Positions 33,491-45,269 of a stretch of 64,000 nt of DNA are shown one piece after another (the first letter of the stretch is position 1; each line of letters starts with the position of its first letter). The DNA comes from Acanthosepion lycidas. Lineage: Eukaryota; Mollusca; Cephalopoda; Sepiida; Sepiidae. A program made the position numbers and the translations under genes. The notes under the pieces were generated by a model. That model was not told the DNA's origin. It saw only the letters and a program-made list of their open reading frames with translations, and searched no databases. The stretch is taken from positions 70,783,191-70,847,190 of the forward strand of contig OZ010586.1 in assembly GCA_963932145.1 (NCBI GenBank), read 5' to 3'.

Positions 33491-33632
33491 GCTGGGCACT
33501 TCGACGTGGTGCAATGGTTAACAAGCTTGTCTCGCTAGAACAGATTACCACTGAATAGTGAGTTCGATCTTCACTAGGTGCCCCATACTTTTAGCCTTGT
33601 GCCACATCTAAGCTACGCTTAGAAAATCACCA
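33491..33632 (+). repeat. tRNA-derived SINE (family B), copy 1
   Basis: A box TGGTGCAATGGTTAAC, B box GAGTTCGATCTTC, tRNA-like end TAGGTGCCCC, then a tail CCTTGTGCCACAT and a stem-loop TCTAAGC-TAC-GCTTAGA. Two further copies are at 48757 and 48876. Confidence 0.75.
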
Positions 33633-33634
33633 TA

Positions 33635-34925
33635 TTCCACAATTTTTTCAGTTCTATTGCTCAAACTTTCCCAGCTTTTCGCATGCATTCAATTTCACTT
33701 TGTAATTTGCAGGAACGGTGATGTACGTTATCACACATGCCATCGTTACTTTAAGGTAACTAGATCTGGTTTCATAGCCTGTGTTGGATTATGTTTAAAT
33801 TTCAAAGTTTATTATATTTTACTTTTTCTACTCTCCAGAACAGCTTTTGGCTTGTGCATATAGCTTAGCAAAGTTTTAATCATTTGAATAGTTCCTAATG
33901 GATTACCGTTCCTCTGCACTCATATTTGTCATTGTATTTTTCTGGGCCAGTTTATTCCATTCACTTATGTGATTGACGGTTTCATGATTATCTTCGTACA
34001 TGCAGCATTTGTTATTCTGCTGTGTCATATTTGTTTTCGCTTTGACATAATTCATTCGAATGTATGATAGTATTATTAAAGATTCATTTTTCAATTGTCA
34101 TCTGCACAACAATGTCCAGATCATTCCTTTTGCTTGTTTATTAAATTTTTTATTTTTTACTCTCACTGTTGTTTTCCACGTTTTTTCTCTTTCAATATCT
34201 GCTGATGTTTCTAAGAGTTTATTACTGCCAAAATTATCTTCTTTATTCTGCCGTGTGTAATCAGTGAATCCTTTTTTATTTGTCAACTCAGCAAGATTTT
34301 AACGCTGTTGAATATCCTCTTTTTTCTCTATTTTCTACAAATTCAATCTAAATTCTCTGAAGTGTAGGCTATTCTGCTTGATTATCAATTTCTTTGTTTT
34401 ATTATACAAAGTTCTCAATATTCTTCGTGTCCAGTTAAGGAAGAATCCAGAATATTTTATCATTGATACTATACATGTATTTATGCTTTTATCGGATTTC
34501 TGCTGTTGATATATTCTTGATTTTTTCTTTTATTTCTTCATTCTTAACTGAATCCAATTCCAGTATTCCAAGATATTTATACTTAGGTTGGTGCAAAAAT
34601 AATGACGTAATAATATCGTTTTTTGACCTTAAAAACTACGTCAAAAAACGACATTATCACGTCATTATTTTTGCACCAACCTAATACTTAGGTTGACAGC
34701 GTCTTTTACTTCACATTTGGAAAATGTATTCTCTCTGTTAATTCTATCTTTCCTTTCCTTATCATTAGCTTTTTTCAATCACTTATTCCATTCCAACGTT
34801 TGCCTAAATTTCATTATTGTATTGTATTCATTGAGGTTTCTATTCTCAAAAACAGCTTTTACATCAAGCATGGTAAAATTCTAATTGTTTGCACATTTTC
34901 CAATGGATCATCATTCCTACCCAAT
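33635..34925 (-). pseudogene. R2/R4-like LINE, C-terminal part, interrupted by a MITE
   Basis: On the minus strand, from right to left: SKYKYLGILELDSVKNEE (post-palm YKYLG block), then NNKCCMYEDNHETVNHISE, a decayed zinc knuckle with one Cys lost, and near 33680-33740 an ITVPANYKVKLNACEKLGKF-like segment. This equals the restriction-like-endonuclease region ending (I.D(M/I).VP.D) found after the zinc knuckle in R2/R4-type LINEs. Many stops. The MITE at 34583-34684 splits it. Confidence 0.55.
34583..34684. mobile_element. Mariner-type palindromic MITE, copy 3 (102 bp), inside a LINE
   Basis: Same ends as the other two copies. Here an 11-bp direct repeat TACTTAGGTTG covers the left junction and follows the right end. 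It is inserted in the reverse-transcriptase fragment, so it is younger than that copy. Confidence 0.9.
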
Positions 34926-34962
34926 TATGTCTGTGAAACTAAGATATCCGGAGGTTGATCAA

Positions 34963-34998
34963 AGAAAGAAAGAAAGAAAGAAAGAAGGAAGGAAGGAA
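34963..34998. repeat. (GAAA)n microsatellite
   Basis: AAAGAAAGAAAG then GGAAGGAAGG. Confidence 0.9.
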
Positions 34999-35007
34999 TA
35001 TGGCAAA

Positions 35008-35710
35008 GAATCTACTAACTGGATAATAATTGTTGAAATTGCAGGAAGATAGGTTGAAAAGTTGAGAAGAAAATTAAAAACGAAATGTATTGAAAAATCT
35101 TGTTTTGAAATAATTCCAAGGAAAATCGAACCCAGATTTAACTAAACAAAATTTAGCAAGATTGAACAAACCCAAGACTGCTCGTCCTTCCCCGACCTCT
35201 CACCGATAAGAAAGAGACCATTAAGGTATCCGTGAAAATGTCAAATAATAAAAAAAAAAAAACATGTTTCGAATCAACCACCCAGAAAAAAAAAGATAAT
35301 TTCGGCAACATTCGTCCACAGAAAATTTTAAACCCACACATTAATTTAAGTTCCTTTGGATGCAGGTGGTAAGGAAAAACTTAATTACAATTTTGAAATG
35401 GCTATGAGCATGAAGGCCGTGTGATCTAATCGATCGTAAAACAAGAGAAAAGATAAACTTTAGTTTTAAGGAGATTGGAAATAGATTTTCCTTTCTTCAA
35501 TTTTTGAGTGGTTTGGTGGATCGAGGGGATCCTAGTAGATAAGGACTAATGACTGAAAATAATTTTGTCTTCCGCTGCACTATCTGGAAGTTGAATTTAT
35601 CACTCCAGCCTAAGAAAGCCAAGCTGGGGTTGGCTGTTAAGAAAGTGGGAAAAGGAAGGCGGAGAGAGAGAGAGAGAGAGATTAGCACCGCCTATATAAA
35701 AACGAGGTTA
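35008..35710. repeat. LTR-like repeat family C, copy 1
   Basis: TACTAACTGGATAATAATTGTTGAAATT aligns with the start of the segment at 58308. Both have a CCGATAA(G)AAA block later and end near a TATA box (here CCTATATAAA at 35691-35700, preceded by (GA)n). The pattern suggests an LTR or promoter-bearing repeat; ends not defined. Confidence 0.4.
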
Positions 35711-35856
35711 CGATGCAATTTGTAGAGAGTAGGGGTTAAGGGGTGGCTTAATTCCCCTGGCCACTATCAAAAGGGGGCTGGAATACCCCAAATTTGGAAA
35801 ACCACTTGAGTAAATGTATTTGCCTATATGGAAATTGGGAAAGGGTTGATACTTAG

Positions 35857-36876
35857 TGTTATGGGACCTTACCCATAATAACATAATGGACTATTCCATA
35901 CGTAATAAATACTGCGCCTCAAGAGGAAGCAGAGAGTTCAGTCCGAAGTCGGGCGACCGGCTGATCGGTTGAACTCTCTGCCTTCGGGCGGAGAGGAACC
36001 CGAACGAGGCTACGCCGAAGGGCGGAGTCTCTTTCGGGGAGGTAAACCGACCTTGAACCTGTTAATACGGTTTCAAAGGGCATATTTTTGACCGAGCCCA
36101 CGGGCTCGGAGATCCCACGTTAAACCGACCTTGTGCCACATGATGCCCTCGTGGGGGGGGGGAATAAATACCGTTCAGTCCGAAGTCGGACGACCGCCTG
36201 ATCGGTTGAACTCTCTGCCTACGGGCGGGGAGGAACCAGAACGAGGCTACGCCGAAGGGCGGAGTCTCTTTCGGGGAGGTAAACCGACCCTGAACCCGTT
36301 TATACGGGTTCAAAGGGCATATTTTTGGCAGAGTCCACGGGCTCGGAGATCCCACATTAAACCGGCCTTGTGCCACATCATGCCCTCGTTTGGTGACTAA
36401 ATACCGTTCAGTCTGAAGTCGGACGACCGGCTGATCGGTTGAACTCTCTGCCTTCGGGCGGGTAGGAAGCCGAACGAGGCTACGTCGATGTGCGGAGACT
36501 CTTTCGGGAAGGTAAACCGACCCTGAACCTGTTTATACGGTTTCAAGGGGCATATTTTTGGCTGATCCCACGGGCTCGGAGATCCCACGTTAAACCGGCC
36601 TTGTGCCATATGATGCCCTCGTGTGTGGGTGACTAAATACCGTTCAGTCTGAAATCTGGAGTGAAGTCCGTCAGTCAGTCGAGTCGGAGGCTGTCCGAAA
36701 CCGAGTCGCGTTCAGACAATTACTACTAAACCTGATTGTTCGTACTAACACTTTCTACTTCTCTGTATATATTCCTGTTTGTAATATATCTGTGTCATTC
36801 CATATCCGTGTTCGAGTTCTTCTTTGTTGGTTCTACCTTGGACTACCACCGTGGTACAAGGAACCGGACCATTACA
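35857..36876 (+). mobile_element. Solo LTR with internal 235-bp tandem repeats
   Basis: The start TGTTATGGGACC and the end GGACCATTACA are near inverted partners, as LTR ends are. The flanks are CTTAG and CGTAG, a 5-bp duplication with one mismatch. Inside, a unit beginning GTTCAGTCYGAAGTCGG and ending CTCGTG occurs three times (from 35936, 36173, 36406) and starts a fourth at 36642. After the repeats comes TATATTCC-rich sequence resembling a 3' LTR part. No primer site or coding region follows, so it is probably solo. Confidence 0.65.
35936..36641 (+). repeat. Three tandem units of about 235 bp inside the LTR
   Basis: Unit starts at 35936, 36173 and 36406 (spacings 237, 233, 236). The units are GC-rich, very similar and code no shared protein. 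Related single units lie at about 2510-2700, 10310-10400 and 40510-40620. Confidence 0.9.
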
Positions 36877-37169
36877 CGTAGGGTAGAAGACAACTGAACA
36901 CAGGCCATAGTCAACTCCACCCAACCTAAGCTGAAGATTTTGAACATAGAAACAGTTGAGTTAAGAGGCAGAAGATCAGGAGAGACAGAGAGAGACATAC
37001 CGGAATCCCTATCGTTCACAAAGATCTCCTGACCAAAGACCTTGTGTCGGACATTAAGACAAGAACTTAAAAAAAATTTAAGTTACTACGAAAACAAGCT
37101 GCAAACTCTGAGAGTTCCCAGCGTTATTTGATTATAACAATAAGTGGGAAGGATTAAAGCCGCCATGAT

Positions 37170-39175
37170 TTCCCGCTGGCTAGGGAGCTCTCTCTTGAAT
37201 CTTCAGACCACGCTTAGACGTCTCCGTCTCTCTCTACCAAACTCAGTTATCTCTTCTTTCTCAACCGTTTCCCTTTCTCTCATGACTGTTTCGTGTTAGG
37301 TAGTATTTCCGATACTATAGACAAGGCCATCTCCCTGCACCCGTTTGAAAATATATCTGTGTTCGGTGACTTTAATTCCAACCATGCTAGGTGGCTTAAG
37401 AACTCCTTCGCTGGCATCCAAACCCTGAACTTCTCAATCTGTCACGTAAATGGTGGACTTTATCACGCGTTTCCCCAGTAAACCTGAGCGACACGCTTCT
37501 CTTCAAGATCTATTTTTTACCTCTATTCCTGAGTCATGTCGTACCATGCGGCTCTGCCCTCTTGGCAAATCCTATCATGCGGTAGTGTCTGTAAAGATCT
37601 CTTTCCGCTCTCACACTAACCAAGAACCTTCTACCAACAGAATACCAATGTGCTGATTGGGTCTCGTTTCATGATTTTCTTCGATTTCACTTCTTCCGGC
37701 TGTACCGGATCAACACTGAAGCAGACGTCTCTGTCTCTGCTCGTAATAAGTGCAAGCGTGTCCTTTAATTGCTGATAGAATGAAACAACGTATAGCATCT
37801 CGCAAGTTCGATTTTAGAGATTATTGGCGGCTCTGCAAGAGTGTTCTAAACAACAGAAAAGCCTCAATCCCTCTTCCATTCAATCGATCCGAAGTCCTGA
37901 CATCTACAGCTGATAAGGATGAATGCTTTGCTCGGAAATTCTCTTCCAACTCAACACTCGACTCATCTGGAATACCCACACCTGATTTCCCCAATAGGAC
38001 AGAGGTTCTACTGAGTGATATGTACATAACCCTGATATTGGTCTCAGACATCATTTCTAAATTAGACTCCCATGCGGGGGTGACGGGATCCCAGCCACCA
38101 TCCTAAAAAAAATATTCTCCAGAGTTAGCGCCAGTTCCCTCCAAACTCTACAACTATTGCTCCGCTGCTTCCTGTTTTCCAGCTTGTTGGAAGTCCTCTT
38201 TTGTATTTCTCGTTTTTAAAAACTCTGGAGAACCTTCTGACCCCTCTAACTACCGCCCTATTAATCTCCTACTGCTTTTCAGCAAAGTATTCGAGGCTTT
38301 AAGCAATGTTGAAGTGGTTAAGCATCTTACCTCTCACGACCTACTCTCGGATAAACAATATAGCTTCCATTTTGTCAGGTCTACTGCTGATGTGCTAACG
38401 GCCATCACTGAATATGTATATCTGTGGCTCTAGATATCTCGAAGACGTTTGACAAGTTTTAGAACGCTGTCTTCTACGTAAGCTCTAGGACTACGGTATT
38501 ACTGAACAATTGTTTGATCTAATCCAATCATTCTTATCAAATCGTGTAATAAAGACTCGTTTTGAACGGGCTCGCTTCCAGATCATTTCACACAAACGCG
38601 GATGTCCCTCAAGGTTCTATCCTGTCCTACATTGATTCTGATCTTCAGCAATGATCTTCCAGATGTCATCAGTTCCCAAGTAGGATTTATGCTGATAACA
38701 CTACCATTTATCCCTGTCTCAATAGCAAATCCGTCAGAGCTGACAAAGTTAACTGGGTCGCTGCTTTTGAAAAGGACTTCCAATCTGTGGTTAACTAGGA
38801 CAGGAAATCGTTCGTAAATTTTAATGCTTCCAAAACGAAACTGATCTCATTTAACCACCACAGAGAAACTTTCTTGCCTGCCATCATACGTGGCTTCCCT
38901 CTGCCTATTCTACAAATATTTTCATGGCAACTGCCCTGACGAGCTTCTTCTCTTGGGGCTCGTACTACGTGAGTTTAAACGTGCTACTAGATTGCCATTT
39001 AGATCCCGCCATTTTTCTGTTGAATTAGTTAAATTTAATTGCCACTTCTAATCCAAGTTTCTTTTTTCGCACTTTTCGCGTAGAACTCCCTTCCGTTTCC
39101 TTGCTTCCCTGATACCTACAATATTCTAAAATTTAAATGCAATGTCAATCGCCATCTTCTCTCTTCTTGAACACC
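37170..39175 (+). pseudogene. LINE family A, long copy with endonuclease and reverse transcriptase
   Basis: Starts with the end of an APE-type endonuclease: ISVFGDFNSNHARWL near 37355 matches the GDFNxHH..W motif. After it come a linker region (37750-38106), reverse-transcriptase fingers and palm (GEPSDPSNYRPINLLLLFSK near 38230, then a KVFEA..HL-like stretch), and the thumb region (SLCLFYKYFHGN-like, 38900-39000), ending near CAATGTCAATCGCCATC at about 39170. Stops and frameshifts occur in every domain. It is the longest LINE A copy here; the 5' end and the usual 3' tail are not found. Confidence 0.75.
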
Positions 39176-39974
39176 GTTCAGCTTTTATCCTTTCCTCAGT
39201 CCCCTTATATACTGTCTTTTCTCCAAAGGATCTAAGCGTCTTCACCCCAACTTTGCCTTATCAGCGATCTTCTCAACCTTTGAGATCAAAAATACAACGT
39301 GACAGAGGAGTGAATAGTCGTGAATAGGCAAACGCCCGCTTAGTTGAGTGGAACCGTGCCACCAACACGATACCAGCGACAAAACGAGCCATGTGCTTAC
39401 GAGTGAAGAGTAAGCTAATTAGTTACCTTTGTCTAGGGCCACGACAGGGGTACATATTTGGTTACTGCTAATAAGGGCCGACACTGAGAGTTGTGCATAT
39501 ATTTTCATACTAATTCTGAGATAATTTGCTAAGTACATTTATCAACGATGTTTTGAAAAATGTAACTACACGAACATACTTCATGGAAAATGCTTAGCGA
39601 CATCATAACTCTCGTCATTAAAAAAACATTATTTATTAAGGATTGGTTATAATTGCCAAATTAGTCCTGAAATTGAATGATCTAATTGTTTTGTGTTCAT
39701 GCTTAAAGTAAATGTCATGAAAAGTGGCAAAGCCTAATTGAAGGCAATCTTCACATTTTTACTATCAATTTAGTATCGACAAATCTTGATACTTTCGAGA
39801 TATTAATGACATTAATTCAGATTTTTCTTGTATTTTTTCATGATATAATATACAGAGTAAAATAAAATAACACCCCACAGAGATATTTCCTCAAAGACTT
39901 TATCAATTTAACAATTTAAAAAGAAATATGAAGAATGAAAGCAACCTTAAATAATACTTCTAAGTTCTTCTGTG

Positions 39975-40335
39975 TGCTGACGGCTCTTCACAATTTCCTG
40001 TCTTTGTAGCTCTTAGTAAATGTTATTTTTTGTTATATCTCCTAGACCCTGTTCTGCCATTCATTTACACAAACTCGTTAGATATTTTATGCGCTGTTTT
40101 TCTCTATCTTGCCTTCAGTATATCCTTTAAGTGTCGATTTTTTCAAGCTTTCTTTCCATATTGTGTGCCATAGAAATTTCAGCTGTCTCATTCTGGTGTT
40201 AATTATAAATGTCCCTTTTGTATCCATTTACTCTAAAACTTCATCGTTGCTCACATGTTCACGCTATTCTCAGCACCATTCTGCAGAACCACATTTCGTT
40301 TATAATCACAAAATGGTAATTAATTTTGAAAATGT
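39975..40335 (-). pseudogene. LINE family B (RTE-like) 3' end, copy 7 (antisense)
   Basis: Plus-strand CTCTTCACAATTTCCTGTCT, CATTTACACAAACTCGTTAG and CAGCACCATTCTGCAGAACC are the reverse complements of the family blocks (KLWRxx, ANELVxVNEW, VLQNGA-like). Confidence 0.7.
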
Positions 40336-40429
40336 TTATGTTTGAGGATTACATGAATAGATCGTTTTACTCTTTACAATATCAATGATGTCTTTATTTT
40401 TATTTCAGTATGGATACATAAAAATACTT

Positions 40430-40775
40430 TTGTAATGGAATGTCCCACACTCCCTATCGCCTATGTGGACTGAATATATCAGTAGCTATATATAGTGAGC
40501 ACAGGATATATACCTGGGGGTTTGCTTCGGCATTTAGTTGGAGATTCCTCTCCAGCTAAGCTAGTCGAACTCTCTGCCTTCGAGACTATGCCGAAGGGTA
40601 GAGTCTCGTCTGGGGTGGTAGACAGCTTTTTACGGGGAATTACTAGCCTACCACATGATTCCCTGTCTTTCAGTAGTGTATTCTCTTTTACAATAAACCT
40701 CTCTTCTTTCATCTACGCTCGTGTTACTGTTCCTTCACTCGAGTATCTCCTTTGTCTCTTTGTAATGATATAACA
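40430..40775 (+). mobile_element. Solo LTR, shorter relative of the 36-kb LTR
   Basis: Begins (T)TGTAATGGAATGTCCC and ends ATGATATAACA, with a 7-bp direct repeat AATACTT at 40423-40429 and 40776-40782. Contains one copy of the AACTCTCTGCC...GAAGGGTAGAGTCTCGTC block and TACAATAAACC as the likely polyadenylation region. Confidence 0.65.
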
Positions 40776-40789
40776 AATACTTACTTGGA

Positions 40790-41609
40790 TTTAATATAAT
40801 TCTTTTAGGAATATATATATTTGCAATGTCTGAATGAATCTTATATTTGCGGCAACAATATATAATTTTACAAATATAACAATTCTTGTTTGTTATATAA
40901 ACGGCGTAAGAATAAATGAAATAAAGTCTGGTTATTTATTAATAATAATACTCTTGATATAAGAAGCCAAAATATTCTTATTCATTGTACATATATAAGG
41001 TTTTACAATCTGATGGACAGCTTAATTCATTTGGTTTTGGCTTTAGTACTATAAGAATATTTCAATTATCGACTTTGCCATTTCTGAGGCATAATTAAAA
41101 ATAATCAAATTTTAAAATTCTTAATGACATTGTTCAGTATGTATTTGTAAAGTCATTGTACGTTTAAAGAATAATAATCTCTTTTATAACCGGAGCTTTC
41201 TATATCCTTCTTCCGTTTATTCTAGTTGAAAATGTCTTTTAATTTGTTAGCAAGCCCTTTTCTGCACACTCCATTAATGTAACCACTGCATGAATACAAG
41301 TGTGTTTCTTTTTAATCGACTCTAACTTTTTGGGGTTCAATTAAACCCATAGACAAACAGACATTTTTATTTTTTAACTTACTTCATCTTAAATTCGTGA
41401 AGATCGTCAGATTACTGTGTTACTCGCTGTCATGGATCTTGAGAAAACAATGCGGGAAAAATCTTATTAAAGAGAACAACTTTATTCTCTTTTTGTCATC
41501 TTTTTTAAACACGGTGATATTTAGATGATTCAAATGAACTTCCAAGATTGAGACATATGTTGTACAGATTAACAGCAGTAAAAACTAAAGAATGATTTGG
41601 TATCGTCAC

Positions 41610-41610
<1 letters not shown>
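40790..41610. other. No recognisable feature
   Basis: AT-rich, without assigned repeats. Confidence 0.35.

Positions 41611-41613
<3 letters not shown>

Positions 41614-41670
<57 letters not shown>
41614..41670. repeat. (TA)n microsatellite
   Basis: Pure TA; a hammerhead-like motif starts 33 bases further right. Confidence 0.95.
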
Positions 41671-41673
<3 letters not shown>

Positions 41674-41702
41674 TAAAAAGAGACAAGGGGAAAATATTCT
41701 TA

Positions 41703-41740
41703 GCCGACGCGTTTCGTCCTCTGAAAGACTTTATCAAGGC
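41703..41740 (-). ncRNA. Degenerate hammerhead-like motif
   Basis: Minus strand: GCC (stem I), TTGATAA (core with C3 and G8 changed), stem II GTC...GAC, GAAA, C-GC-G minimal stem III, GTC triplet, GGC closing stem I. The stem I pairs GCC/GGC remain intact although the core has drifted. Followed by ATTTTCCCCTTGTCT, related to the sequence after the 50645 motif. Confidence 0.5.
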
Positions 41741-42109
41741 GATGTAAGATTTATTTTATTTCACTGTTTATATACAAAAGCGAGGATGTCAAGGTTTATC
41801 AAGGCTTTTAAATTTGTGAACCTTCATGAATGTTACGAGTACTGCAAGCAAGACAAGATCATACACATGTCATCTACCGAGAATCAATGACATCACTGGC
41901 CATAAATATACAAGCAGTTTAAAACAATTACATTTTATTATTATTATTATTATTATATGTATTATATTTGTCATCCATGTGTTTTTAGTCCTAATTATGT
42001 TAACGTATGTCATAAGAATGTGTTGTTATGTCCGAGATTATTACTTTACTAGTGATTTAGCATGAGTATCGTAAGTGCTTATTTAGAGAAAATCGCGTTA
42101 CGACGCGTC

Positions 42110-42240
42110 GTAGTTATCGATGTGGAAAATTCAAATTCCAAACGAAGCCATTGCGCTCGCTTTCGCACATATGCTCTTGGAAAGGTATGAATCCTTCTCT
42201 CCATCTACGCACACACCCAGATAGGGATTTGAAACAAGGC
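42110..42240 (+). repeat. SINE family A, copy 7 (partial)
   Basis: B-box-like AAATTCAAATTCC, then GCTCTTGGAAAGGTATGAATCC-like tail; the A box region is unclear. Confidence 0.5.
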
Positions 42241-42939
42241 AAATTAGGCTACCTAGTCTTGGTTGGCAACAAGTCTAGAACAACAACAACTGAATTCAAA
42301 CTGAGTGGGACTAACAACTCCATCTCGTAAACATTTGCTTGCTACAGACAATACAAAAGCAACTTCTAGTGTGATGAGGTTGTGTTCATATAGTCCACGT
42401 GGGGGTCTGCAGGTCTTACATATATACATGCATAGATACATTTATACGTTCCTAACTGCATGAGATGTTTCCCCTAGTAGTAGTATTTTTTCTGTTGTTG
42501 CTTAAAATATCTTATCATTTTTCCTTTCATGTATCTTTATATTTTCTAATGTTATGCTATCACGTGCAACATTAGCCAATGTTCCACAAGGACGCGGCTA
42601 TGTCGGTATTTAGAAAACTTAGCTTAATGCAATATAAGTCCACGATAATAGATGAAGATAAAACTCACTCCAGAAAGGAATGATTTGCCAGACTAGTCTG
42701 CTGAAAATCGACTGTACTCTAAAGCGTTTAATCTCACAGACGGACGACTGTAGTTAATTTCTTTACTTTTTGAAGACCAAACGTCAAATCAGAAAATACA
42801 TTTTACAAGCACCTGGAATTAAAACACAGCTACAATAGGAAATAAAAAATAACGGAAGAACATTATAAATATTTTCTGTCTAATTAACAGCAACACTGAA
42901 GACAATTTACGGAATTCTATCCAGTGCCCATATAAGCCG

Positions 42940-42968
<29 letters not shown>
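42940..42968 (-). repeat. Poly-T run of 29, probably a poly-A tail of an antisense insertion
   Basis: Uninterrupted T. The sequence to the right (42970-43320) could be the body of a retro-inserted element, but I cannot name it. Confidence 0.5.
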
Positions 42969-42973
<5 letters not shown>

Positions 42974-43324
42974 AAATGTGAGGTACACCAGGTATTCAAC
43001 AAACTTGCTAATAAGACACATCACCACCATTGATTATAAAAGTTTCATCACACTGGTCCCTGAGGTTAATAGTATTCTTTACATATATATCTTTACTACT
43101 CATGTGGCTAAACTTCTTTACTATCGGACTCTTAACAAGCAATAAATCCTTTGTTATTGTTACTTAATATTTTGCATCATTTCTTTATTTCTTCACCAGT
43201 TCCATGTCGCTAATCAGTTAATTTACTTAGCTGTTATTACCATTTGAGGGAGCGTTGCCACAGCTAAGCAGCAGTTAGTCACGCCAATATGTTACCCGCC
43301 TGATGACTGGATTGCTTGATTGAT

Positions 43325-43405
43325 TTGCCAGTTTAACGCCATATCAATTCATTATGGGTCATTTAATATCTAAATTTAATTTTCTTGGGAGCTTGGAAGT
43401 AATAA
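43325..43405 (+). repeat. Interspersed repeat family D, fragment
   Basis: Shares TTATGGGTC(A)TTTAAT and AATTTAATTTTCTTGGGAGC with 3340-3380 and the reverse of 47660-47715. Confidence 0.55.
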
Positions 43406-43409
43406 AATA

Positions 43410-45265
43410 TGATATATGTTATTCTGCTTTCACAATTGAATACATAGTAGACGATACTCAGCTTTTTTACATATACATGTTTGTGTGGACATTGTTACTA
43501 GAGATGGTGATATGTGTGTTTTATGTTGTAGCTTTGTTAAAGTTATATTTTAGAATACAGTTTGATTTCTTTAAGAAATTGTAAGATATTATATGGCTTA
43601 ATGTCATGACAGTTCGTTCATGTTGATTGTTTGGGTCCACGCTTCTCAAAATCTCCAATTTCCCGATCAGAGGTCATGTAGTTTATCATCATACTCATGA
43701 CTACTGATGACTGAAGTATGCAAGCTGGTGGCTTCCTACAGAACTTCCGTAAAAAAGTGTATATGCAACCGCCATTAACACAAAGTTGTAACTTTATGTA
43801 GTCTACTCAAATAGCAACTAAAAGTAACTTTAATGCTATCTCAACTGAAACCTAGTAGTAAAATCGATGCAACCATCCTCAGATTGACGAAATCTTTTTC
43901 CGGAGTTTGAACACTGGATGTTGGCAATAAAGACAAACTCTTTGCCGAAGTCTCTGTCAATACACGCATAGCCAAGAGTTAAAGTTATCCAGGATAAATA
44001 TAGAAATATACTAAATTTGAAATCCTAGCTGGATTATTCGGAGAAATTTTGTTTGGTTAGCTCCAAAACATTTCCAAGGCTCGAAATAATAATAATTAAT
44101 TATAATTTGTCATATTGCAGCTTCGAATATACGAATATCAATTTCGAATTCAATATGCATAAATGAATACACAAGAAATATTTGGACGTTAGTTTGTCTT
44201 GACATCCATAATAATCTCATCATTTAATGAGTTAAAAAGTGTAGAGTAGTTTAATAACATCAGTCGTGAAACACGTGATATTTAAGAGAACCAAAAGACA
44301 TCTAAATTTGTACTCGCATCGATCGTGTTAAAGAAGAGAAATAGATTGGGTCGTAATAGATTTATGATTACTTGGGTTTGAATAAACTGTTTTTTAATAA
44401 AGGAAATTTCTTATATCAAAATTATGAGGAAAAACTTTATTCCAGTAGAGATGATTATATTTATATCGAGAAAATCATCATATATATTCTATAAAAGTTC
44501 TTATTAACATCCTTATCAAATTGTCGCCATGGATATGATATGCTAAATAATTATAGGGTATAAAAATCATTTATAGAGCAAAGGATATTAAGTACAGATT
44601 CAAATGTTAACTGATAAGAGTATCGTTGAATGCAACATATTTTGGATATGAAGTGAATAAATATTGAAATACGTGATAAAAACAAACTTATTTGTTAATC
44701 GAATATTCATTGCTTAGACGGTATGTTTCATGAAGTAATTAGACACTTTATTTTTATAATATGCACATTGCGATGGGAAAATTATTTTTTATACTTATAT
44801 AATTTTCGCCTTGTAAAATTTGATACTAGTTTAATCATTAAAAAGAAAACATTATTTAAAATTTCCAGCGCTATTTTTAAGTGTCTTTAATATATACTAA
44901 GTGCTTTATTTTTATGCAATCACTTAACTGTAGAATCTCGCATTGGGAAAGATTCAGAAGTATAACATAAATAATAAATTTACAGAAACAAATAGCGATC
45001 ATCCTTTAAACGCCTTATTGCTAGACAAGGAAAAAAACGTTTTTCTAAAATAGGGTAACTATTTGGTTTAAGAGTACACAACGGAGCAAACCGTTGAGTG
45101 ATCCGGGATAGTTTTCAGACACCTCAAATTAATATTTGTTTAATCATTGCACCTAACACAAGGAGATAAAGCCACTAAGACGCAACTGGTTACTGAGAGT
45201 GAAGTAAACTGTGAAATCGTTGCTGAGGAGAAAGGACAATAAAAAGAACAGGATTTAAGGAGACA
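43410..45265. other. No recognisable feature
   Basis: About 1.85 kb of unassigned AT-rich sequence. Confidence 0.35.
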
Positions 45266-45269
45266 GAAG

